A DNA stretch of 64,000 nt from Maricaulis sp. GTDB taxonomy: Bacteria; Pseudomonadota; Alphaproteobacteria; Caulobacterales; Maricaulaceae. The notes under the pieces were generated by a model that searched no databases, was not told the origin of the DNA, and was given only the letters and a program-made list of their open reading frames with translations. This document shows positions 27,601-35,676 of the stretch, one piece after another. How positions within the stretch are numbered: the first letter of the stretch is position 1; each line of letters opens with the position of its first letter. The stretch is taken from positions 1-64,000 of the forward strand of contig NZ_JASBRI010000025.1 in assembly GCF_030149515.1 (NCBI RefSeq). The letters are read 5' to 3'. The position numbers and the translations under genes are program-made.

Positions 27601-27829
27601 CGACGTGATCGTGCCGTTTGCGCCGATCATCCAGGAAAGCGGCGGTCAGCTCGACGGCTCCGCCTTCTACTCGATCAACGACAATATCCGCATCGGTGTG
27701 CAGGGTGTGAACCTGCTCAACCAGGTGACCCGGACGAGCCAGGTCCTCAATGACGATCTGCTCACGGCGCCGCGGTCATGGTTCATGAACGACCGCCGGG
27801 TTTCCTTCATCCTGCGGGCGACTTACTAG
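24614..27829 (+). CDS. TonB-dependent outer-membrane receptor (glycan type)
   Basis: A 1071-residue outer-membrane receptor of the long Caulobacter/Xanthomonas carbohydrate type. An extended N-terminus leads into a signal sequence (SVSALALTALLAGVPVYAQ), then a TonB-box-like acidic/hydrophobic stretch (EIIQVTGYRSSL), the plug (DSITAEDIGALPDRSVTEALQRVPGVSIDR, around residues 80-110) and a 22-strand barrel ending in the aromatic residue Tyr, as outer-membrane insertion requires. It would take up xylo-oligosaccharides energised by TonB. The ATG at 24614 has a GGGAGGA site. Two GntR-like sites and one LacI-like site precede it, and a strong terminator follows it. Confidence 0.92.
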   Translation: MESTPNVPARPSRRPVLPGWKESVSALALTALLAGVPVYAQDDDADDAEDNGDEEVSEIIQVTGYRSSLQTSQTIKRDAEVVVDSITAEDIGALPDRSVTEALQRVPGVSIDRFRAGVDPDHFSIEGSGVVVRGLTWVRSELNGRDTFSANNGRILSFSDVPSELMGGVDVFKSPSADMIEGGISGTINLRTRRPFDGAPTIAASIESSYGDFAEEWKPTYSVMASNRWDTGTSGEWGLLFNYVNSELTARSDGQQISNYGERTLYDNGNVVATPGASEVGTVWFPRGAAFRSQIFDRTREGIGAAAQWRSEDRTMEATLQYLRSDSQQAWTEHAMEIATDNVANNGDSQAVLGTQLDFGPSGLFTSGVLTSDNTGWRSDQFNGDNRTPAEGLQSNNIRRDVVQDYVTEDIGFNFKWTPNDSWSFNFDYQHVESTVDVVDIGVWASTYQNAAIGISGDSIPWVTFGPPGLDGTPCAGDPGTQNCPGYFRPPHDSFSDPFNSFPRAAMDHIEQSEGTLDAFRADGEYHFNNPDRWAESIRFGYRRANRDQTTRFSTYNWGVISEQWGGGGPVWLDQSVPGVGTLGDHFTTFSFDNFMRGQVPVPTGDQPRLFWGSNIIENFAEVTNFGVGVSDQWRPTTSCENWEPLAARCGELVDGTPFLLQEVNPIQETSDAIYAMLRFSNDLDNGVSVSGNFGLRYINLTRETQGYHSFTDVSFATEADCSTVPAGQLPPDFCLLSFEEREAARAFADGSITPNTTSHDMEYYLPSFNVVARLENGWQFRFGASKTITYPDVGLTRNFYNITLQAPVFDNNGVRVLDPTINSTVGNPFLDPIESMNFDASAEWYFADVGSLTFALFYKQLDNVITNGTERLTFTNNGATFSGIVTTPSNSPEQGTVKGFEVAYQQTYDFLPGWWSGLGMNASYTYVDSEGVVQSTLSATDPDVAAGRVANIDTSLLPLQGLSEHTVNVSGFYETDRLSLRLAYAWRSDFVVTVRDVIVPFAPIIQESGGQLDGSAFYSINDNIRIGVQGVNLLNQVTRTSQVLNDDLLTAPRSWFMNDRRVSFILRATY

Positions 27830-27845
27830 CGTCGCCGAAACAAGG

Positions 27846-27879
27846 GGGCGCGGGACCGGTCCGGTTCCGCGCCCTTTTT
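27846..27879 (+). terminator. Rho-independent terminator after the TonB receptor
   Basis: A long stem begins GGGCGCGG and is closed by CCGCGCCC, with four more pairs including one G-U, a short loop and then TTTTT. It stands between the receptor stop at 27829 and the GH10 start at 27902, so the xylanase is either read-through or has its own very short promoter. Confidence 0.85.
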
Positions 27880-27901
27880 CATGGACTTGGAGGAGGACGA
27901 G

Positions 27902-29044
27902 ATGACGACAGGGTTGAACCGCCGCCAGGCTCTGGCGCTCACCGCGGGGGGGCTCGCTGTCTGTGCCGCTCCGGGCCTTCTGGCCCAGGAAGGCCCATCG
28001 CTTCACGAACTGGCCCGGACCAAGGGCATGCGCTTTGGCACGGCGGTCGGCATGGGGCGCCCCGGGACACTGACGGGCGCCTTCAGCGATCCGGCCTACC
28101 GCGCCATCGTCCAGCGTGAATGTGGCATTCTCGTTCACGAGAATGCGCTGAAATGGTACGTCCTGCGCCCGGACGAGGAGACGTATTTCTTCACCCCCGC
28201 CGATACGCTTGTCGACTTCGCCACCGAAAACGGGTTGGCGGTGCGCGGACACACCTTGTTGTGGAACCGCGAGGAGTTCTCCCCGGCCTGGGTGAACAAT
28301 TACGATTTCGGCAGCCGGCCTGCCAGCGAAGCCGAACGCCTGGTGCGCGAACATATCGCGACCGTTGTCGCGCATTATCGCGGACGCATCACGTCCTGGG
28401 ATGTGATCAACGAAACCATCGATCCCCGGACCGGCCGTTTGCGCGAGACCTCGCTGACCCGGCATCTGGGCGAGAATATCGTCGACATCGCTTTTGATGC
28501 CACGCGTGAAGCCGATCCCGGCGGAGAGCTGGTCTACAACGACTATATGAGCTGGGAGGCCGGCCACGAGATGCACCAGGAGGGCGTACTGCGCCTCCTC
28601 GAAGGCATGCGCGAGCGCGGCGTCCCGATCGATGCGCTGGGCGTGCAAAGCCATATCGGGTCCGGGAATTTCGACGAATCCACCGGTTTCGACACCGCAC
28701 GCGACGAGCATTGGCGCGGCTTTCTGGACGGTGTTACCGGGCTCGACCTCGACCTGCTGATCACCGAATTCGACGTGCACGACAAGAATTTGCCCTACGA
28801 CATCGAGAGCCGCGATACGGCAGTGGCCGATCTGGCACGGCGATACCTCGATCTGATGTTCTCCTATCCGCAGACCAAGGACGTGTTGTGTTGGGGATTG
28901 TGCGACCGCTATTCCTGGTTGCAGAATCTCTGGCCGCGTTCCGATGGCGAGGCCAAGCGGCCCACACCGTTCGATGCGGATTACCGGCCCAAACCGCTGT
29001 ACGACGCGATCGCGGCCGCATTCCAGGCTGCTGCGCCGCGATAA
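27902..29044 (+). CDS. GH10 endo-beta-1,4-xylanase
   Basis: A 380-residue exported xylanase. The N-terminus carries a twin-arginine type signal (NRRQALAL then a hydrophobic run ending LLAQ near residue 29). The GH10 barrel shows HENALKW, the general acid/base Glu171 in WDVINE, and the nucleophile Glu289 in LITEFD, plus the conserved GHTLLW and QSHIG segments. It cleaves the xylan backbone into oligosaccharides in the periplasm or outside the cell. The ATG at 27902 has GGAGGACGAG directly upstream; a TTG/ATG 21 bp earlier lies close to the terminator. A strong terminator separates it from the receptor gene. Confidence 0.94.
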   Translation: MTTGLNRRQALALTAGGLAVCAAPGLLAQEGPSLHELARTKGMRFGTAVGMGRPGTLTGAFSDPAYRAIVQRECGILVHENALKWYVLRPDEETYFFTPADTLVDFATENGLAVRGHTLLWNREEFSPAWVNNYDFGSRPASEAERLVREHIATVVAHYRGRITSWDVINETIDPRTGRLRETSLTRHLGENIVDIAFDATREADPGGELVYNDYMSWEAGHEMHQEGVLRLLEGMRERGVPIDALGVQSHIGSGNFDESTGFDTARDEHWRGFLDGVTGLDLDLLITEFDVHDKNLPYDIESRDTAVADLARRYLDLMFSYPQTKDVLCWGLCDRYSWLQNLWPRSDGEAKRPTPFDADYRPKPLYDAIAAAFQAAAPR

Positions 29045-29116
29045 TCTTCCGTCAGTCCACAAACCCTGCCATCGTGAGACAGGTCCCCGGCAGAGGGGCG
29101 CGATGGGGAGGATCGA

Positions 29117-29395
29117 ATGAGCAAAGACAGCGATAAGGATCGCGAGGCGGCGCGCCGGGCCTATTGGCGCGAGAACCTCACCCTCATGGGCATTCTCCTG
29201 GCGATCTGGTTCACCGTCTCCTTCGGCTTTGGCATCCTGTTGCGCGACTGGCTGGACCGGTTCTCGATCGGTGGAGCACCGCTGGGTTTCTGGTTTGCCC
29301 AGCAGGGCGCAATTTATGTCTTTGTAGTGCTGATCTTCGTTTATGCGGCGCGCATGACCCGGATCGAACGCAAATACCGGTTCGACGGGGAGTAG
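29117..29395 (+). CDS. Small subunit of sodium/solute symporter (DUF4212)
   Basis: A 92-residue membrane protein with two predicted helices and the conserved N-terminal RRAYWRENL motif of the DUF4212 family. These small proteins are always encoded just before a large sodium:solute symporter subunit and are thought to form a two-subunit carrier with it. Here the partner begins 4 bp after the stop. A GGGGAGG ribosome site precedes the start. Confidence 0.9.
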   Translation: MSKDSDKDREAARRAYWRENLTLMGILLAIWFTVSFGFGILLRDWLDRFSIGGAPLGFWFAQQGAIYVFVVLIFVYAARMTRIERKYRFDGE

Positions 29396-29399
29396 GCCG

Positions 29400-31283
29400 A
29401 TGGACGCGACCCTGATCTGGACCGCCGTTTTCGTCATCTCGTCTTTCGGGCTCTATATCGGGATCGCGATCTGGGCGCGAGCTGCATCGACCGACGAATT
29501 CTATGTCGCAGGGCATCATGTCCCTCCGGTCTTCAACGGCATGGCTACCGCCGCTGACTGGATGAGCGCCGCCTCCTTCCTGTCCATGGCCGGCATTGTC
29601 GCCTTTGCCGGCTATGACGGTTCGGTCTATCTGATGGGCTGGACGGGCGGTTACGTGTTGCTGGCCCTGTTGCTCGCGCCCTATCTGCGCAAGTTCGGCA
29701 AGTTCACCGTTCCGGATTTCGTGGGCGACCGCTATTACAGCCAGGCCGCCCGGATCGTGGCGGTGATCTGCGCGCTCTTTGTCTCCTTCACCTATATCGC
29801 CGGCCAGATGCGTGGCGTGGGCATTGCGTTTGCCAATTTCCTGCATGTGCCGGTCGAGATAGGCGTTATCGTCGGGGCGATCATCGTCCTGTTCTATGCT
29901 GCGCTGGGCGGGATGCGCGGCATCACCTACACGCAAGTGGCGCAGTATTGCGTCCTGATCTTCGCCTTCATGGTGCCGGCCATTTTCCTGTCGCTGCAGA
30001 TTACCGGTACACCGATCCCGCAGTTGGGCTTCATTGGCAACGCCCAGGATGGCACGCCGCTCCTGATGTCGCTCGACCGGACCCTGACCGACCTCGGCTT
30101 CCAGCCTTACACCGAGGGCGTCAAATCTAAACTGGACGTTTTCGCCATCACCCTGGCGCTGATGGTTGGCACGGCCGGCCTGCCGCACGTCATCATCCGC
30201 TTCTTCACCGTGCCGCGTGCGTCAGATGCCCGCCGTTCGGCCGGCTGGGCGCTGGTCTTCATCGCCATTCTCTACACTACGGCGCCGGCCGTGGCAGTAT
30301 TTGCCCGGTCCAACTTCATCGACACGGTCAATGAGAGCACCTATGCGGCGGATATGCCGGCGGAGGACCGGCCGGCGGACGCCACGCCGGCCTGGTTCTA
30401 CAATTGGGAAGAGACCGGTCTGCTGGGATTTACCGACCACAATGGCGACGGCCGTATCCAGTACCGCGCCGATCCGGAGACCAATGAGGTGACCACGCTG
30501 GATCGTGACATCTTCGTGCTCGCCAATCCGGAGATTGGCAATCTGCCGGCGTGGGTGATCGGTTTGGTCGTCGCTGGCGGACTTGCCGCTGCGCTGTCGA
30601 CCGCGGCGGGCCTTCTCATGGTGATCTCCTCGGCCGTTTCCCACGATCTGTGCAAGAAAGTGCTCATGCCCGGGATGAGCGAGATGCGCGAGCTCCTGAT
30701 CGCACGCTCCGCTGCCGTGGGTGCCGTGATCGTCGCGATATTCGCCGGCATCTATCCGCCCGGCTTTGTGGCGGCCGTGGTGGCTTTCGCTTTCGGTCTG
30801 GCAGCCGCCAGCTTCTTTCCGGCGATTTTTCTCGGCATTTTCTGGAAGCGGATGAACAAGGAGGGGGCCATCGCAGGCATGCTGACCGGCCTCCTCGTGA
30901 CCGGTGCCTATATCGTCCACTTCAAGATCGGTTTTTCCGCGGTTGTGATCGGCGTCGTCGCGCTCGTGCTCGCGGCCGCTTCGGGCATTCTCTACTACGG
31001 CACCCGCAAACAGGGCGATGCGACGACGGTTCCGCTCTATATCGCTATCGCGCTGACCCTGATCTCTGCGCTTGGACTGACCGGTATACTGCCGGACCTC
31101 CCGACGGGCTCGGACGAGGACTGGTTCCTGGGGATATCACCCGAAGGCTTCGGCAGCGTCGGCATGCTGCTCTCCTTGGCTGTGTCGATCGTTGTGGCGT
31201 TGGCCCGGAGGGCACCGCCGCAGGAGGTGCAGGACATGGTGGAAGAGATACGTCTGCCTTCGCCAACAAGCCCGGCGGAATAG
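29400..31283 (+). CDS. Sodium:solute symporter family protein, large subunit
   Basis: A 627-residue inner-membrane carrier of the SSS family (VC2705-like subgroup, paired with DUF4212) with about 13 predicted helices. Typical segments are EFYVAGHHVPPVFNGMATAADWMSAASFL, GYVLLALLLAPYLRKFGKFTVPDFVGDRYY and AGLPHVIIRFFTV. Relatives are often annotated as acetate or monocarboxylate symporters. In a xylan locus, acetate released from acetylated xylan is a plausible substrate, but no acetyl-xylan esterase is seen here. It is co-transcribed with the small subunit. Confidence 0.87.
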   Translation: MDATLIWTAVFVISSFGLYIGIAIWARAASTDEFYVAGHHVPPVFNGMATAADWMSAASFLSMAGIVAFAGYDGSVYLMGWTGGYVLLALLLAPYLRKFGKFTVPDFVGDRYYSQAARIVAVICALFVSFTYIAGQMRGVGIAFANFLHVPVEIGVIVGAIIVLFYAALGGMRGITYTQVAQYCVLIFAFMVPAIFLSLQITGTPIPQLGFIGNAQDGTPLLMSLDRTLTDLGFQPYTEGVKSKLDVFAITLALMVGTAGLPHVIIRFFTVPRASDARRSAGWALVFIAILYTTAPAVAVFARSNFIDTVNESTYAADMPAEDRPADATPAWFYNWEETGLLGFTDHNGDGRIQYRADPETNEVTTLDRDIFVLANPEIGNLPAWVIGLVVAGGLAAALSTAAGLLMVISSAVSHDLCKKVLMPGMSEMRELLIARSAAVGAVIVAIFAGIYPPGFVAAVVAFAFGLAAASFFPAIFLGIFWKRMNKEGAIAGMLTGLLVTGAYIVHFKIGFSAVVIGVVALVLAAASGILYYGTRKQGDATTVPLYIAIALTLISALGLTGILPDLPTGSDEDWFLGISPEGFGSVGMLLSLAVSIVVALARRAPPQEVQDMVEEIRLPSPTSPAE

Positions 31284-31416
31284 CCGACGACTTCACGCTG
31301 GTTTGACGGTCGCTTCACTTTCCTTTGATGCCAGGCCCGGTTTTGCGGGGCGGATTCGCGCACCATTTGCCTGAGCGGCGCCGATGGGGCGCTCCAAGCT
31401 TCAAGGAAAGATATTC

Positions 31417-31983
31417 ATGTCCAGCTTCACTCTTCACACGGCGGAGACCGCACCGGAAGACGCCCGGCCCCTGATCGAGAAGTCCCGGTCCGCCTTCGGG
31501 ATGCTGCCCAACCTGCATGCCGTCATGGCCGAGTCGCCGCAACATCTCGAGGCCTATCAAAACTTGCATGCCCTGTTTCAGGAAACCTCCCTGGGCGTTG
31601 TCGAGCGCAACGTGGTCTGGCTGTCCATCAATGTAGAACACGGCTGCCACTATTGCGTGCCCGCGCATACCGGTATCGCCAAGTCCCAGGGCGTCAGCGA
31701 CGGACTGATCGACGCGCTGCGCGAGGGCCGGGCGCTCACCGACCCGCGGCTCGAGGCGCTGCGCCAATTCACGTTGAAACTGGTGCGCGAGCGCGGCCGC
31801 GTCAGTGAGAGCGATGTAAACCTCTTTCTCGCTGCCGGATTCACCCGCCGTCACATACTCGAAATTGTGCTGGGCGTGGCACAAAAGGTGATGTCGAACT
31901 ATGTCAATCACTTGGCCGACACGCCCGTCGACGCTCCCTTTGCCAAGTTTGTATGGACACCGTCCGCCGAAGCTGCCCAATAG
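31417..31983 (+). CDS. Carboxymuconolactone decarboxylase/AhpD-like protein
   Basis: A 188-residue all-helical protein of the AhpD/CMD superfamily. The redox CxxC motif with downstream His is present in HGCHYCVPAHT, as in alkylhydroperoxidase D-like thiol enzymes. The ATG at 31417 follows AAGGAAAG; an in-frame ATG at 31384 is less well placed. It lies 133 bp behind the symporter and may be a separate unit. A hairpin after its stop separates it from the convergent TauE/SafE gene. The role in this locus is not evident beyond general peroxide or thiol protection. Confidence 0.82.
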   Translation: MSSFTLHTAETAPEDARPLIEKSRSAFGMLPNLHAVMAESPQHLEAYQNLHALFQETSLGVVERNVVWLSINVEHGCHYCVPAHTGIAKSQGVSDGLIDALREGRALTDPRLEALRQFTLKLVRERGRVSESDVNLFLAAGFTRRHILEIVLGVAQKVMSNYVNHLADTPVDAPFAKFVWTPSAEAAQ

Positions 31984-31998
31984 GCCGGCCCCGGACTT

Positions 31999-32027
31999 GT
32001 GAGGGCGGTGGTTGGCGTCGCCCTCAC
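31999..32027. terminator. Hairpin between convergent AhpD-like and TauE/SafE genes
   Basis: GTGAGGGCG and CGCCCTCAC form a perfect 9-bp stem with an 11-nt loop between two convergent stops. It is followed by TTCCCA rather than a T-run, so it is a plausible but not a classic terminator, possibly used from both sides. Confidence 0.5.
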
Positions 32028-32034
32028 TTCCCAT

Positions 32035-32997
32035 TCACGTCATCGCGACGAGCGCGAGGCTGGAACCCACGATCCACACTCCCGTGAAGAGCTTCAGCCG
32101 GAAGGCGCCGAGCGTCTGGGCAATCCACCGTCCGACATATCCGCCCAGGACAACAGCCGGCGCGGCAAAAACCAGTATCTCCGTAACCACCTGGCCGGCC
32201 GCGATGTGATGGCCCACCCCAGCCAGCACGCTCAGCGCCGAGCATATGACGGCGGGTGCCACACAAAGCTCCAGCGGGTAGCGGCGCAGGAACAGATAAA
32301 GCGCCAGCATCTCCCCGACGCCGACCGAGAACAGTGCTGTTGCAGCTCCACCCAACACGCCAATGCCCAGGACGCAGATGCGGTCCATACGCGTCAGGCC
32401 GGCAGAGCTTTCGTCCGGGGCGTCCCTTCTTGCCAGCTGGGCGAGAAGCAGCAGGCCCAGACCTATGGAAAAGCCCTTGAACAGAAACAGCGCCGTCTGG
32501 CCATCCACAAGACTGAAACGTTGGGTCAGCAGCAGCGATGGCAGCGCGCCGGTCATGGTCAAGGCGACGACAAGTGGTAAATGTTCGCGAGCCGCGCGCT
32601 CGCCCGGCATCGGTGCCGGGCGCCAGAGCCGTGCAATCCAGGTCAGGCTACCGGCCGACATGCCGAAACACTGGATCGCAAAGCTCACACCGACCACGGT
32701 TTGCGGGTCGAGTGCAGAAAGGCCTCCTTCGCGCAGGAGATTGAAGACCGGCACGAAAACCACGCCTCCACCGACGCCCGTCGAATTCGCGATGCTGGCT
32801 CCGAAAACGCCGATCAGCGAAACCGGCCAGAGATCCGGCAGCATGGCCGTGTCAGGCCGGCCCAGAAGCCAGACTGCCAGATAGCCCAAGCCCAACGCTC
32901 CGGCGCCGGTCCCGATGAGGAGGGATAGAATGCGGGGTGTGGCCGGTATCCGGTCCCCCAGTCTTGTCACCACGTTTCCAGCCCCCAGCCTGCCCAT
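32035..32997 (-). CDS. TauE/SafE-family membrane protein
   Basis: A ~320-residue inner-membrane protein with eight or so hydrophobic segments. It carries the family motif ANSTGVGGGVVFVPVF in the first repeat, a weaker counterpart in the second repeat (GVGEMLALYLFLRRYP), and an internal soluble loop. TauE/SafE proteins are anion (sulfite, sulfoacetate) exporters; the actual substrate here is unknown. I chose the ATG at 32997, which starts 10 bp after the GH3 stop; in-frame starts at 33066 and 33039 would overlap GH3. No convincing ribosome site distinguishes them. It is the last gene of the minus-strand GH9-GH3 group. Confidence 0.72.
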   Translation of the reverse strand: MGRLGAGNVVTRLGDRIPATPRILSLLIGTGAGALGLGYLAVWLLGRPDTAMLPDLWPVSLIGVFGASIANSTGVGGGVVFVPVFNLLREGGLSALDPQTVVGVSFAIQCFGMSAGSLTWIARLWRPAPMPGERAAREHLPLVVALTMTGALPSLLLTQRFSLVDGQTALFLFKGFSIGLGLLLLAQLARRDAPDESSAGLTRMDRICVLGIGVLGGAATALFSVGVGEMLALYLFLRRYPLELCVAPAVICSALSVLAGVGHHIAAGQVVTEILVFAAPAVVLGGYVGRWIAQTLGAFRLKLFTGVWIVGSSLALVAMT

Positions 32998-33007
32998 CTT
33001 GCTGCGC

Positions 33008-35572
33008 CTATCCGGCGTCACCGCAATCGCGCGCTGCATCCGTGTCTGAGTCAAGCTGGATATCACCGATGCCGATTTCTCCGCCCGAACCCGTCGTGCG
33101 CAGAATGAAGACAGTATCGATGGCGCTCATGTCCACGCCGGCGTCAGCGAAGCAGGCCAGGCTGAGGCGGTATTCCTGCCATGGACCGGTTGGCAGGGTG
33201 ACGGGCAGGAAGCGGTTGCAGTCTGCGTTGCTGTTGCAGCCCATCCCGATTTCAACCGTAACCGGGTCGGACGGCACGTTGCGGGCGCGGAAGGATAACT
33301 CCATGGCTCCATTGGACTGACGGTTGAGATCGGCCGGCTCGTCGGCCTCGATGCGCAGGGCATCGCCCGGCGCTGTCCAGACGAGACGCAGCGAATCTTC
33401 CTGGCTGACGCGATCGGTGGCCGACACTGTCAGCGCACCCGCACTGGCCGGCAGGCTGTCGACGTCGATCAGCGTTCCGTCGGCCCCGGCCAACCGGACC
33501 TGCCAGGGCGCCATGGCCTGGCCCTGGGCAAAGAAGGTGTTGCTGGACGACCGGTCTTCCGCCGACAGGCCCGACTCTTCAGGCAGGGCCGCAAGATTGC
33601 CGTCACTGGCGTAGCTCAGCCCGTAGCCGTAGGCGAAGAGCGGATCGTAATCCGCATCGCCGGCATTGAGTGTCGCCTGAAGGGCTGTGCGCGGCCAGGA
33701 ATAGGACAGGCGTCCGGTGAAGTCATAGCCATCCCCGGCATCGAACAGCAGATCGGCAACACCGCCGCCTTCGCTGCCTGGAAGCCAGGCGGCGACAAAT
33801 GCATTCGAGGCGTTGATCTCCGGATTGGTCCACAATGGCCGGCCGGACAGGAAGACCGAGACGACGGGGATGTCCATCTCGCCAAACCGGTCGAGCACGA
33901 CCGGGTCGAAACCCGTGGGCTCGAAGTCGACATGGTCCCGGTCGCCCTGGAATTCGGCGTAGGGGTCCTCGCCATAGACCGCGATCACGACATCCGCCTC
34001 GACCGTTTCGTTGTCACCATTGCGGTCGAAAATCACCGTGCCGCCGGCCGCTTCCACAGTTTCGCGGATACCGTCGAGGATGGTCTGGCCGTTGGGAAAG
34101 TCGGAATTCTCGATGCCACCGCCTTGCCAGGACAGGGTCCAGCCGCCGGAAGCCTTGGAAATACTGTCTGCGCCGTCGCCGATCACAAGCACACTCAGCT
34201 CGGCGTCGAGCGGCAATAGTCGATCCTCGTTCTTCAGCAGCACCAGAGACTCGCGCACGGCCTGGCGAGCAATGGCGCGATGTTCGTCCGAGCCCAGGAT
34301 CGTGGTGTCGCCCGCCAGCGGACGGGTCGAGGGCAAACCGCGTTCGAAAATGCGGGCAGCAATCTTCACCCTCAGGATGCGGCGTACGGCGTCGTCCAGC
34401 CGCTCCATCGGGATCGTGCCCTCGCGGACGTGGCGAAGCGTACTCTCATACAGACCCCGCCAGCTGTCCGGGGCCATATACATGTCCAGCCCGGCATTGA
34501 GGGCCTGCGGGCAGTCGGTCGCCGAGCAGCCCGGCAGCGTGCCGTGACCGTTCCAATCGCCGACAACGAAACCGGTAAAGCCCATTTGTTCCTTAAGGAC
34601 GCCGGTCAGCAGCGGGCCGTGACCGTGCATGCCTTGTCCCCACCACGAGGAAAAGGAGGCCATGACGGTTTGGACGCCCGCCGGGACGGCGGTGAAATAG
34701 CCCGCGCCGTGAATGTCGCGCAGCTCGGCTTCGGATATCTGCGCATCGCCCTGATCGCGCCCGTCCAGCGTGCCGCCATCGCCGAGATAGTGCTTGGCCG
34801 AAGAGATTACCGAACCCACGCCCATGAAGTCGGCGGACCCGTATTGGCCCTGCAGGCCCGCGACGATGCGGGGAGCATATTCAGCTGCGATTTCAGGATG
34901 TTCTGAGAAGCCTTCATAGGTTCGGCCCCACCGGTCATCGCGTGGCACGGCAAGAGTGGGTGCGAAGGTCCAGTCGTGTCCCGAAACGGACAATTCCCGG
35001 GCGGTGACGCGGGCTATGTCTTCGATCAGGTCGGGATTATGCGTCGCGCCCAAGCCGATATTGTGTGGGAAGACTGTGGCGCCGATCAGATTGGCATGGC
35101 CGTGCACGGCATCGATGCCCCATATAATCGGGATCGAGACCTCCACCCCCTCCTGTTCCAGGGAGGCCTGGTAGTAGGCATCGGCGGCCTCGAGCCAGGT
35201 TTGTGTATCGGCATAGGGAAGAGGGCCCGGCGCTGAATTGCCGCCCGACAGGACCGAGCCGAGATGATAGTCGCGCACGTCTTCCGGCGTGACCGAGCCG
35301 CTATCGGCCTGGATCACCTGGCCTACCTTCTGCTCCAGGGTCATGGTCGCCAGGATTGTCTCGACCCGGGCTTCGACCTCGGGGTCGAGCGGCAGTGGAT
35401 CGAAGCGTGGCCAATTGGCCGGATCGATGACCGGAGTGTCCGTGGGCGATGTGCTGTTGGCGGTCGTATCGTCCCGGGCCGTCGCAGGCGGCTCGCTGCA
35501 GGCGGCCATGAGGCTCAATACGCAGGCTGGTGCTGCAGCAGACGAGAGTATGGATTTCAGTGTGCGCGGCAT
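33008..35572 (-). CDS. GH3 family beta-glucosidase (ExoP-like), exported
   Basis: An 854-residue GH3 enzyme with an N-terminal signal whose cleavage site LMAAC (Cys25) suggests a lipoprotein. Catalytic-domain markers are GIDAVHGHANLIGATVFPHN, TFAPTLAVPRDDRWGRTYEGF, KHYLGDGGT and the nucleophile Asp in VVGDWNGH. The sandwich domain follows, then a ~190-residue C-terminal extension (EIGMGCNSNADCNRFLPV) of the galactose-binding-like type found in ExoP glucan 1,4-beta-glucohydrolases. It would remove glucose from cello-oligosaccharides. The ATG at 35572 has an AAGGGGA site; the open frame beyond it runs to 35818 into the GH9 gene. It lies 104 bp downstream of the GH9 cellulase gene on the same strand. 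Confidence 0.9.
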   Translation of the reverse strand: MPRTLKSILSSAAAPACVLSLMAACSEPPATARDDTTANSTSPTDTPVIDPANWPRFDPLPLDPEVEARVETILATMTLEQKVGQVIQADSGSVTPEDVRDYHLGSVLSGGNSAPGPLPYADTQTWLEAADAYYQASLEQEGVEVSIPIIWGIDAVHGHANLIGATVFPHNIGLGATHNPDLIEDIARVTARELSVSGHDWTFAPTLAVPRDDRWGRTYEGFSEHPEIAAEYAPRIVAGLQGQYGSADFMGVGSVISSAKHYLGDGGTLDGRDQGDAQISEAELRDIHGAGYFTAVPAGVQTVMASFSSWWGQGMHGHGPLLTGVLKEQMGFTGFVVGDWNGHGTLPGCSATDCPQALNAGLDMYMAPDSWRGLYESTLRHVREGTIPMERLDDAVRRILRVKIAARIFERGLPSTRPLAGDTTILGSDEHRAIARQAVRESLVLLKNEDRLLPLDAELSVLVIGDGADSISKASGGWTLSWQGGGIENSDFPNGQTILDGIRETVEAAGGTVIFDRNGDNETVEADVVIAVYGEDPYAEFQGDRDHVDFEPTGFDPVVLDRFGEMDIPVVSVFLSGRPLWTNPEINASNAFVAAWLPGSEGGGVADLLFDAGDGYDFTGRLSYSWPRTALQATLNAGDADYDPLFAYGYGLSYASDGNLAALPEESGLSAEDRSSSNTFFAQGQAMAPWQVRLAGADGTLIDVDSLPASAGALTVSATDRVSQEDSLRLVWTAPGDALRIEADEPADLNRQSNGAMELSFRARNVPSDPVTVEIGMGCNSNADCNRFLPVTLPTGPWQEYRLSLACFADAGVDMSAIDTVFILRTTGSGGEIGIGDIQLDSDTDAARDCGDAG

Positions 35573-35676
35573 GGATTTCCCCTTAGAATTCGCAGTGTCG
35601 CCGAATAAAGACGACGTTGTCTTTTCGTCTTTCTTGCATTGGTGTCGTGCAGTCATGAAAGGGCCTGGCTCCTGGC

